A DNA stretch of 8,456 bases, taken from NCBI GenBank assembly GCA_900553135.1, contig USCO01000094.1, positions 1-8,456 on the forward strand, given 5' to 3'. The position numbers were made by a program, and so were the translations under genes. This DNA is from an uncultured Eubacteriales bacterium (lineage in GTDB: Bacteria > Bacillota > Clostridia > Oscillospirales > Oscillospiraceae). The notes beneath the pieces are model-generated. The model saw only the letters and a list, made by a program, of their open reading frames with translations, searched no databases and was not told the origin of the DNA. How positions within the stretch are numbered: the first letter of the stretch is position 1; each line of letters begins with the position of its first letter. Shown here one piece after another: positions 1 through 5,939 of this stretch.

Positions 1-102
1 CGGCCGGCCGTTGGCCGTGACCCGGGCGTTGTCGCAGGCCTCGTTGGCCACGGTGCGCCGCTTGATCAGCCGGGACACCTTCAGCCATTTGTCCAGTCGC
101 AT
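1..102 (-). CDS. rqcP: RqcP (YabO/Hsp15-like) S4-domain RNA-binding protein, 5' part
   Basis: Only the first 34 codons are in the window; the gene continues past the left edge. The visible protein begins MRLDKWLKVSRLIKRRTVAN, the typical start of the S4 RNA-binding fold in the YabO/RqcP family, a small (about 80-90 residue) Firmicutes protein. In the known family RqcP binds stalled 50S subunits with RqcH and helps add alanine tails to nascent chains in ribosome quality control. The ATG at 102 is preceded by AAGGAGG at a spacing of 8 bases, which fixes the start. It follows hup by 79 bases, and mazG, hup, yabO is a recurring order in Clostridia. The left half of the protein cannot be assessed, and Hsp15-like heat-shock S4 proteins are close relatives, but the small Firmicutes context favours RqcP. 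Confidence 0.88.
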   Translation of the reverse strand, partial: MRLDKWLKVSRLIKRRTVANEACDNARVTANGRP

Positions 103-139
103 AAGTGCGGCCTCCTTCTTTGGGAATGTTCATAAGAAT

Positions 140-163
140 GGGGCGCCGCCGCGGCAGCGCCCC
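140..163 (-). terminator. GC-rich hairpin between hup and rqcP
   Basis: On the minus strand GGGGCGC (163-157) pairs with GCGCCCC (146-140) around a 10-base centre that can itself pair further. It lies about 18 bases after the hup stop. The bases that follow (ATTCTTATG) contain few T residues, so this looks like a partial terminator or an mRNA-stabilising 3' hairpin rather than a full stop. Such an element would let hup mRNA be more abundant than rqcP mRNA; that role is inference. Confidence 0.5.
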
Positions 164-181
164 AGGGTCGTTTGCAGTGTG

Positions 182-457
182 TTAACCGGCCACCGCGTCC
201 TTCAGAGCCTTGCCCGCCTTGAACACGGGGGTCTTGGCCTGGGGGATCTCGATCTCCTTGCCGGTCTTGGGGTTGCGGCCCACACGGGCAGCCCGGGTCT
301 TGACCTCAAAGGAGCCAAAGCCCACCAGCTGTACCTTCTCGCCCTGGGCAAGAGCCTCGGAGATGGCCTCCACAACGGCAGTGATGGCGGCCTCGGCGTC
401 CTTCTTGGGCAGCTCGGTCTTGTCGGCCACGGCGTTGATGAGTTCGGTCTTGTTCAT
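182..457 (-). CDS. hup: HU family nucleoid DNA-binding protein
   Basis: This 91-residue protein starts MNKTELINAV, the classic HU N-terminus, and has the full HU/IHF layout: two N-terminal helices, the GFGSFEV turn, then the DNA-binding arm with RNPKTGKEIEIP and the C-terminal helix KAGKALKDAV. HU dimers bind and bend DNA non-specifically, compact the nucleoid and assist replication, recombination and transcription. The reading frame is open further upstream to 520, but the ATG at 457 has AGGAGG 9 bases before it and matches family length, so it is the start. It sits between mazG (82 bases upstream) and rqcP (79 bases downstream). I see no convincing promoter of its own in the 82-base gap, so it is probably transcribed with mazG or from a weak promoter I cannot resolve. 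All expected residues look intact. Confidence 0.97.
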   Translation of the reverse strand: MNKTELINAVADKTELPKKDAEAAITAVVEAISEALAQGEKVQLVGFGSFEVKTRAARVGRNPKTGKEIEIPQAKTPVFKAGKALKDAVAG

Positions 458-524
458 AGCGAATTTCCTCCTAGAAATCTGGGGCAGCCGTTGCCGGCGG
501 CCGTTCGTTGGTGGTATCACTTAA

Positions 525-540
525 AGCCGTGGGGACGGCT
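525..540 (-). terminator. Small hairpin at the mazG/hup junction
   Basis: AGCCGT (540-535) and ACGGCT (530-525) form a 6-bp stem with a CCCC loop on the minus strand, overlapping the mazG stop codon and followed by only three T residues. It could be a weak terminator or a processing/stability hairpin at the 5' side of the hup transcript. It is too weak to expect full termination. Confidence 0.35.
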
Positions 541-1328
541 CAAGTTTCCTCGTGCTTGGCCTGAGCCCAGTAGTCTTCCAACTGGCTCAGGGGCAGCTGG
601 TCCATGGGAGTGCCCCCGCACAGGTCTTCCACCCGGCGGAAGCGGCGGATGAACTTCTCACAGGCCTGGTGCAGAGCCTGCTCGCTGTCCAGTCCCAGGA
701 AGCGTCCGGCCTTCACCGCGGCGAAGAGCAGGTCTCCCAGCTCCTCGGCGGCGTCGCCGTCCCCCTGGGCGGCCCGCTGAAGCTCCCGGGCCTCCTCGGC
801 CACCTTCTCCAGGGCGGGGCCCGCCTCGGGCCAGTCAAAGCCCGCCTTGGCGGCCTTGTTCTGGATTTTCTCCGCCCGGATGAGGGCGGGCAGGGACCGG
901 GCCACGGCGTCCAGGGTGTCCCCGGCGGTGCGCTGGTCCTTTTCCTCCCGCTTCTGGGCGTCCCAGGTGTCCAGGGCCTGGTCGGTGTTCTCGGCCTGAA
1001 CCGAGCCAAAGACGTGGGGGTGGCGGAACACCATCTTCTGGGTCACCCCGTCCACCACGTCGGCAAAGGTGAAGCGCCCGGCCTCCTGGGCCATCTGGGC
1101 GTGGAACACCACCTGGAGCAGCACGTCGCCCAGCTCCTCTTTCAGGTGCTCGGGGTCGTCCTGGTCGATGGCCTCCACCGCCTCGTAGGCCTCCTCCAGC
1201 ATGTTGCGGCGGATGGACTGGTGGGTCTGCTCCCGGTCCCAGGGGCAGCCCCCGGGGGCGCGGAGCAGGGCCATCACGGCGATGAGGTCCTGGATATCAT
1301 AGTGTTCTTTGCAATGAAAATCTACCAC
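540..1328 (-). CDS. mazG: MazG nucleoside triphosphate pyrophosphohydrolase
   Basis: MazG hydrolyses NTPs and dNTPs to NMPs and pyrophosphate in the cytosol, a house-cleaning and stress-related role. Counting from the GTG at 1328 the protein has 262 residues, matching E. coli MazG (263). It has two tandem MazG domains. The first carries the signature GGCPWDREQTHQSI (about 26-39) and the metal-binding pattern EExxE (45-49) with EExxD (64-68). The second repeats EExxE (178-182) and EELGD (195-199), with RHPHVFG (102-108) between them. I chose the GTG because AAGGA lies about 9 bases before it and the length fits. The frame is open upstream to a TTG at 1391, which would add a basic stretch and overlap the flippase gene by 26 bases; that start seems unlikely. 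It follows the SpoVB-like gene by 37 bases, as in the B. subtilis yabM-yabN block, where yabN encodes the MazG homologue. Confidence 0.95.
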   Translation of the reverse strand: MVDFHCKEHYDIQDLIAVMALLRAPGGCPWDREQTHQSIRRNMLEEAYEAVEAIDQDDPEHLKEELGDVLLQVVFHAQMAQEAGRFTFADVVDGVTQKMVFRHPHVFGSVQAENTDQALDTWDAQKREEKDQRTAGDTLDAVARSLPALIRAEKIQNKAAKAGFDWPEAGPALEKVAEEARELQRAAQGDGDAAEELGDLLFAAVKAGRFLGLDSEQALHQACEKFIRRFRRVEDLCGGTPMDQLPLSQLEDYWAQAKHEET

Positions 1329-1365
1329 AATCTCGCTTCCTTCGCAAGGTATTTTTCGCTTTTTC

Positions 1366-3231
1366 TTAGGAAAGATGCAGCAAACGGGCAATTTTGTCCC
1401 CCTTGGGCATGAGGGACAGGTCCTCCTTGGTGATGGCCCGCAGCACCACCACCAGCACGGCGTAGATCACCACCGCCACCAGAATGGCGACCATGGTGCA
1501 CAGGGCGTTGCCCTTGTAGCCCAGCATCTGAATGGTCTGGCCCGCGTCGTTGACCACCTCGGAGGTCAGCACGCCCAGCTTGACCAGCAGCTTGGACAGC
1601 AGGCCGTAGACCCCCCAAGCGCCCAGGCCCATAATGGCCGCGGCGGCGGCGGGCTTGGCAAAGAGGGGCAGATAGCGGGGCCGTCCGGGGATGACCCGGG
1701 CGATGAGGAGGAGGTCCAGAATGAGACACAGGGCAAAGCAGAAGATGTTGCCCATAGGGGCGCCGTAGATGCCCACCTGGGGCAGGATCACCACGTTGTA
1801 GTTGAGGATGATCTTCACCACGCCGCCCAGCAGCATGATGATGACGGGCAGGTTCACAAAGCCGTAGGCCTGCAAAATGGAGTTGCACACCAGCATCATG
1901 CACACGAACACTGTGGCCAGACCCAGGGTGGACAGCAGGGGGCCGGCCAGCTGGGAGTTGAGGCTGGGGAAAATGAGGGACATAATGGGCTCGCCCAGGA
2001 CATACAGGCCCACGGCCATGGGGAAGGCCAGCAGGGCGGTGATGCGCAGGGCGGAACCGGCCACCCGGGAGGCCCCCTTCTTGTCCCGGCGGGCCATGGC
2101 CCCGGACACGGCGGGGATGACGGCGGCGGTGATGGCCGCCATGAGGGAGGTGGGCAGGTTGTAGATGTTCAGGGCGCCGGAGTAGTTGCCGTAGAGGGTG
2201 CGGCTGATGGACTCCAGGGTGGTGTGCAGGGTCTGGGTGACCTCGGGCACGTCCTGGGCGGAGAGCTGGCTGTTCAGGGTGGCCATGGTGGCGGCGGCCC
2301 CGTCGGGCAGGGCGTCCTTCCAGGCGGTGACGGCGCTCTCCAGGGCGTCAAAGTCCACAAAGTTCTGGTAAATGGACCAGGTGTCCCGGTTTTCCAGCAG
2401 AGCCCGCTGGAGCTGGCCCTGGACCAGGGAGGTGTCGATGACGGTGACGATGCCCACCATGGAGGAGCTGATGGTGATGGGAATGGCGATCATCAGCAGG
2501 TTTTTCAAAATGGTGCTGCCGGCCTCGGGGCGGTCGTCGGAGAGGGTGCCCTCCCGGCCGCTGGCCAGGAAGCTCATGAGCATGTAGGCCAGGGCCACAA
2601 TGGTACCCACGGTGACGCCGGTGATGGCGCCGGCGGCGGCGTGGCTGGCATCGGCCCCGGTGCGCACCAGCCAGTAGGCCAGACCCAGGCCCACCACCAA
2701 CTTGCACAGGGCCTCAATGATCTGGGAGACGGCGGTGGGGGTCATGTTGCCGTGGCCCTGGTTGTAGCCCCGGAAGGCGGACAGACAGCCCACGCAGATG
2801 ACGGCGGGGGCCAGGGCCCGGATGCCGGGGGCGGCCATGTCGTCGTTCATGAGCCCGGCCAGCTGGGTGGAGCCGAAGAACATGATGAGGAAGGACAGCA
2901 CGCCCAGGACCAGGAACAGGGCCAGGGACAGGCGGAAGGTGCGGCGCACCTGGTTGTAGCGCCCGGTGGCGTTGGCCTCGCTGACCAGCTTGGACACGGC
3001 CACGGGCAGGCCCGCCGTGGAGATGGTGAGCAGCACGGCGTAGATGTTGTAGGCGTTGTTGAAGTCGGCAGAGCCTTGATCCCCGATGATGTTGATAAGG
3101 GGGATTTTATAGAACATGCCGATGAGTTTTACCACCATGATGCCCACGGCAAGGACGGCGGCGCCGCCGAAAAAGGTACTCTGTTTCGACGGCTGGGCCG
3201 CGCGGCGGGGGGAGTTTTGGTGCAGGGCCAT
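1366..3231 (-). CDS. SpoVB/YabM-like flippase of the MOP superfamily (lipid-linked saccharide exporter)
   Basis: This 621-residue integral membrane protein has about 14 hydrophobic segments and the typical start of the SpoVB/YtgP branch of the MOP superfamily: FFGGAAVLAVGIMVVKLIGM (20-39), then the polar stretch to SADFNNAYNIYAVLL and GLPVAVSKLVSEAN (74-87), followed by RGYNQGHGNMTPTAVSQ (154-170). Family members flip lipid-linked saccharides such as lipid II or spore-cortex precursors across the cytoplasmic membrane. It is longer than usual (about 520-550); most of the excess is a polar region at about 275-345, between the helix ending IDTSLVQ and the LYGNYSGALNIYNLP element. The ATG at 3231 has AGGAGG at a spacing of 9. 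The gene begins 38 bases after mtaD and precedes mazG, as yabM precedes yabN in B. subtilis. It could act in vegetative wall synthesis (MurJ-like), spore cortex or surface polysaccharide; the sequence does not decide. Confidence 0.9.
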   Translation of the reverse strand: MALHQNSPRRAAQPSKQSTFFGGAAVLAVGIMVVKLIGMFYKIPLINIIGDQGSADFNNAYNIYAVLLTISTAGLPVAVSKLVSEANATGRYNQVRRTFRLSLALFLVLGVLSFLIMFFGSTQLAGLMNDDMAAPGIRALAPAVICVGCLSAFRGYNQGHGNMTPTAVSQIIEALCKLVVGLGLAYWLVRTGADASHAAAGAITGVTVGTIVALAYMLMSFLASGREGTLSDDRPEAGSTILKNLLMIAIPITISSSMVGIVTVIDTSLVQGQLQRALLENRDTWSIYQNFVDFDALESAVTAWKDALPDGAAATMATLNSQLSAQDVPEVTQTLHTTLESISRTLYGNYSGALNIYNLPTSLMAAITAAVIPAVSGAMARRDKKGASRVAGSALRITALLAFPMAVGLYVLGEPIMSLIFPSLNSQLAGPLLSTLGLATVFVCMMLVCNSILQAYGFVNLPVIIMLLGGVVKIILNYNVVILPQVGIYGAPMGNIFCFALCLILDLLLIARVIPGRPRYLPLFAKPAAAAAIMGLGAWGVYGLLSKLLVKLGVLTSEVVNDAGQTIQMLGYKGNALCTMVAILVAVVIYAVLVVVLRAITKEDLSLMPKGDKIARLLHLS

Positions 3232-3269
3232 AAAAGCAGACCTCCTGGATCAAGAAGAATAGAGGGGAA

Positions 3270-4574
3270 TCACCCGGGAAATACGAGGGGCAGGGCGTAA
3301 TGGGTCACCTGGTAGCGGATCTTGTCCAGGTCCAGGGTCATAAATTCCCCATTTTCATATATGACCTGTCCCCGGGCCATATTCATCACCACGTTGTTTC
3401 CCCGGGCGGAGAAGACCAGGTTTTCCACCGGGTCGTGGCAGGGGAACAGGTTGGGGGCAGTGAAGTCCACCAGAATGAGGTCGGCGGTCTTTCCGGGGGC
3501 GATGACGCCGGTGTTGCGGCCCAGGGCCTTGGCGCCGTTGACGGTGGCCATGGACAGAGCCTCCCAGGCGGTGACCGCCATGGGGTCGTGGGACACCCCC
3601 TTGTGGAGGATGCCGGCCAGCTTGATCTCCTCAAACAGGTCGCAGTTGTTGTTGGAGGACACCCCGTCGGTGCCCAGGGCCACGTTCACCCCCGCCTTCA
3701 GCAGCTGGGGCACCCGGGCCACGCCGGAGCCCAGCTTCAGGTTGGACACCGGGTTGTGCACGGCGGTGATGTGCTTTTGGGCCATGAGGGCCATGTCCTC
3801 GTCGGTGACCCACACGCAGTGGGCGGCGGTGCCGCCCCGCTCCCAAACGCCGTACTGGTCCAGCAGGGCCACGGGAGTCTTGCCGTACTTCTCCAGACAG
3901 CTCTCGTGCTCCAGCCGGGTCTCGGAGATGTGCACCTGCATGCCCAGGTCGTGGGCGGCGGCGTAGTCGGCCATCCACTGCCACAGGGGAGGATTGGAGG
4001 TGTACTCGGCGTGGATGGAGGCGTCCACCAGGATCTGGCCCTCCCCCGCCCCGTGCCACTGCTCCGTCAGCTCCTGCTGATTGCGGCAGTCGTTGCAGGT
4101 TTCCGGCGAAAAATCCTCGGGGGCGCCGAAATACACCCCGCCGCAGGACAGGTTGGCGGAGATGCCCGCCTTTAAAATCTCCTGGGCGATGGTGCCGGTG
4201 TGCATATACATGTCGGCGATACAGGTGGTGCCCGAGGCGATCATCTCAGCCAGACCCAGGGCGGCCCCGGCGGCCACCGCCTGGTCGTCCAGACGGGCCT
4301 CGGCGGGGAAAATGTAGTCGTGGAGCCAGTGCTGCAGGTCGTGGCCCCCGCCGTATCCCCGCATCAGGGTCATGGGCACGTGGGTGTGGGCGTTGATGAG
4401 GCCGGGCATGAGCACCCGGCCCTCCCCGGAGATCACCCGGTCAAAGGTCCCCTGAGGACGCTGGGTGCCCACGGAGACGATGTTCTTCCCCTCCACCACC
4501 ACATAGGCGTGGGGGATCACCCCCTGGGCGGGGTCCATGGTGACGGCGGTGACGTCGGCAAATAAGATAGCCAT
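3270..4574 (-). CDS. mtaD: MtaD-type 5'-methylthioadenosine/S-adenosylhomocysteine deaminase
   Basis: A 434-residue metal-dependent amidohydrolase of the TRZ/ATZ/MtaD group. Family members deaminate 5'-methylthioadenosine, S-adenosylhomocysteine and often 5'-deoxyadenosine to the inosine forms, removing inhibitory by-products of SAM metabolism in the cytosol. Visible motifs in order are NAHTHVPMTLMRG (61-73; metal ligands H63, H65), HAEY (188-191), HISET (215-219; H215 metal ligand, E218 probable catalytic Glu), AHCVW (251-255), HNPVSNLKLGSG (273-284) and GTDGVSSNNNCDLFEE (301-316; D303 metal ligand). All expected catalytic residues are present and the length is normal. The ATG at 4574 has AAGGAG 8 bases upstream. 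It starts 25 bases after the purine nucleoside phosphorylase stop, which suggests coupled nucleoside salvage. Related deaminases (guanine, chlorohydrolase-like) share the fold, so the exact substrate is inferred, though the SNNNCDLFEE stretch favours MtaD. Confidence 0.92.
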   Translation of the reverse strand: MAILFADVTAVTMDPAQGVIPHAYVVVEGKNIVSVGTQRPQGTFDRVISGEGRVLMPGLINAHTHVPMTLMRGYGGGHDLQHWLHDYIFPAEARLDDQAVAAGAALGLAEMIASGTTCIADMYMHTGTIAQEILKAGISANLSCGGVYFGAPEDFSPETCNDCRNQQELTEQWHGAGEGQILVDASIHAEYTSNPPLWQWMADYAAAHDLGMQVHISETRLEHESCLEKYGKTPVALLDQYGVWERGGTAAHCVWVTDEDMALMAQKHITAVHNPVSNLKLGSGVARVPQLLKAGVNVALGTDGVSSNNNCDLFEEIKLAGILHKGVSHDPMAVTAWEALSMATVNGAKALGRNTGVIAPGKTADLILVDFTAPNLFPCHDPVENLVFSARGNNVVMNMARGQVIYENGEFMTLDLDKIRYQVTHYALPLVFPG

Positions 4575-4599
4575 GCAGATAACTCCTTGGTGTTGAAAT

Positions 4600-5424
4600 T
4601 TACAGCTGTTTCAGGCAGCCCCGGATGAGGGCGGAAAAGTCGCTGCGGGCGTGCTCCCCGGCCAGGAGCACCTCCTCCTCGCTGAGGGGCTGGTCCAGAA
4701 TGCCCGCGGCCATGTTGGAGAGCAGGGTGATGCCCAGCACCTCCATGCCGCAGTGGCCGGCCACAATGACCTCGGGGGCGGTGGACATGCCCACAGCGTC
4801 GCCCCCCAGGACGCGGACGGCCCGGATCTCGGCGGGGGTCTCGTACTGGGGGCCGTAGCAGTAGAAATAGACGCCCTCCCGCAGGGTGAGACCCAGCTCC
4901 CGGGCCTGGCTGCGGGCGATGTCCCGCAGGCGGGGGGTGTACAGCTTGGAGGCGTCGGGGAAGCGCACCCCGAACTGGGGCAGGTTCTCCCCCCGCAGAG
5001 GGGACTCGGAGAACATCTTGATGTGGTCGGTAATGAGCATCAGCTCCCCGGCCTTCCAGGCGGTGTTGACGCAGCCGGCGGCGTTGGTGACGATGAGGGT
5101 GGTGCAGCCCAGCAGGCGCAGCACCCGCACGGCGTAGGTGACCTCCTCATAGGAGTAGCCCTCGTAGTGGTGCATCCGGCCCTGCATCACGGCCACTTTT
5201 TTCCCCTCCAGGGTGCCAAAGACCAGACGGCCCCGGTGTCCGGGGGCGGTGGAGGCCTTGAAGTGGGGGATGTCCTGGTAGTCCACGGCCACGGGGTTTT
5301 CCACCTGGTCGGCCATGGAGCCAAGGCCCGAGCCCAGAATCATGGCCACCTGGGGCACAAAGTCTCCCAGGCGGGCGCGGAGCATGGCGGCGCTTTCCTC
5401 ATACTGCTGCATGGTAAACGGCAT
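4600..5424 (-). CDS. punA: Purine nucleoside phosphorylase, trimeric PunA/PNP type
   Basis: A 274-residue protein of the PNP/MTAP family, which splits purine nucleosides with phosphate into free base and pentose-1-phosphate. Motifs: GSGLG (31-35, phosphate loop), GHRGR (62-66), GRMHHYEGYS (82-91; R83, H85, Y87), TNAAG (113-117), GPQYETPAE (191-199; E195 for base binding), GMSTAPE (212-218) and SNMAAG (236-241; N237, the mark of 6-oxopurine specificity). The following segment reads LDQPLSEEEV (243-252). In human PNP and, as I recall it, B. subtilis PupG, the equivalent of E249 is a His (human His257) that contacts the ribose 5'-OH; here it is Glu. The ATG at 5424 has AAGGAGG 7 bases upstream, overlapping the stop codon of the preceding gene. 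Lying next to mtaD, it could process 5'-methylthio- or 5'-deoxyinosine as well as inosine/guanosine; that is inference. Confidence 0.95.
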   Translation of the reverse strand: MPFTMQQYEESAAMLRARLGDFVPQVAMILGSGLGSMADQVENPVAVDYQDIPHFKASTAPGHRGRLVFGTLEGKKVAVMQGRMHHYEGYSYEEVTYAVRVLRLLGCTTLIVTNAAGCVNTAWKAGELMLITDHIKMFSESPLRGENLPQFGVRFPDASKLYTPRLRDIARSQARELGLTLREGVYFYCYGPQYETPAEIRAVRVLGGDAVGMSTAPEVIVAGHCGMEVLGITLLSNMAAGILDQPLSEEEVLLAGEHARSDFSALIRGCLKQL

Positions 5425-5436
5425 GGAACGACCTCC

Positions 5437-5829
5437 TTACAGGCTCTGGCCGCAGCGGCGGCAGAACTGGTCGTCCCGGCCGCACATGGCCCCGCAGTTG
5501 GGGCAGGAGCGGGACTGGCGCAGGGCGGCGATGCGCTCCCGCAGCTCGGCGATGCGGCTCTCCAGCTGGTCGGCCTGCTCCAGCAGAGCGGGCACCTTCT
5601 CCTCGTCCTGGGCCTGGCCCTTGTGGGTCTGGTGCATCACCTGGCCCAGCTGGCGCAGGACGTCGTTATATTCTCCGCTGAGATCAAACAGCTGCACGTT
5701 CAGCTTGGCCACATCCACCATCTGGCCTGCCCGCTTGCCCGCCACCCGGGCGGTCTGCTGGGCGGAGTCGGCGGCTCCGGCAGCGGTGCTGCGAATGCGG
5801 TCCAGCAGGTCCTTCACCTTGTCGTCCAT
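5437..5829 (-). CDS. Small coiled-coil protein with C-terminal zinc ribbon, function unknown
   Basis: I do not recognise a named family for this 130-residue protein. It is soluble-looking, with no signal peptide or membrane helix. Residues 1-45 are charged and Ala-rich (amphipathic helix likely), residues about 78-106 (EQADQLESRIAELRERIAAL) look like a coiled coil, and the C-terminus is a zinc ribbon of form CPNC-x10-CRRC (C109, C112, C123, C126) with an extra C116. Such tails often bind zinc for protein or nucleic-acid contacts. The ATG at 5829 has AGGAG 9 bases upstream. It is the first gene after a good promoter (5877-5905), and its TAA stop is part of the ribosome binding site of the phosphorylase gene, so the two are likely translationally coupled. 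Its job cannot be read from this context. Confidence 0.88.
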   Translation of the reverse strand: MDDKVKDLLDRIRSTAAGAADSAQQTARVAGKRAGQMVDVAKLNVQLFDLSGEYNDVLRQLGQVMHQTHKGQAQDEEKVPALLEQADQLESRIAELRERIAALRQSRSCPNCGAMCGRDDQFCRRCGQSL

Positions 5830-5876
5830 CTCTGTCTGCTCCTTTCGGGGATGAATTTTTGGGAAATACTTCTTTC

Positions 5877-5905
5877 ATTTTACACCATACAGGGGGAAAA
5901 ATCAA
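5877..5905 (-). promoter_or_regulatory. Sigma-A type promoter for the zinc-ribbon/phosphorylase operon
   Basis: On the minus strand TTGATT (5905-5900) and TAAAAT (5882-5877) are separated by exactly 17 bases, close to the TTGACA/TATAAT consensus. The predicted transcript would begin around 5870, about 40 bases before the zinc-ribbon start codon. It lies directly after the putative mnmE terminator, which is where a new transcription unit would be expected to begin. Confidence 0.75.
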
Positions 5906-5907
5906 CG

Positions 5908-5937
5908 AAAAAGCCCGCCCCCCAGGGGATACGGCCC
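5908..5937 (-). terminator. Probable Rho-independent terminator after mnmE
   Basis: Just after the mnmE stop, the minus strand can fold GCC (5935-5933) plus CCCC (5928-5925) against GGGG and GGC, with an internal loop, and is followed by TTTTT (5912-5908). The stem is imperfect, so termination may be partial. The T-run abuts the -35 element of the next promoter. Confidence 0.5.
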
Positions 5938-5939
5938 CC

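Noticed and set aside
1329..1391. Extended mazG start at a TTG giving 21 extra residues
   Set aside because: It would overlap the flippase gene and adds a non-family basic N-terminus. The GTG at 1328 has a ribosome binding site and gives the standard length.
1375..3300. A plus-strand open frame of 641 codons antisense to the flippase gene, and similar long plus-strand frames over the phosphorylase and mnmE
   Set aside because: Their products are Gly/His/Val-rich with no recognisable domain, lack ribosome binding sites and are mirror frames of GC-rich minus-strand genes.
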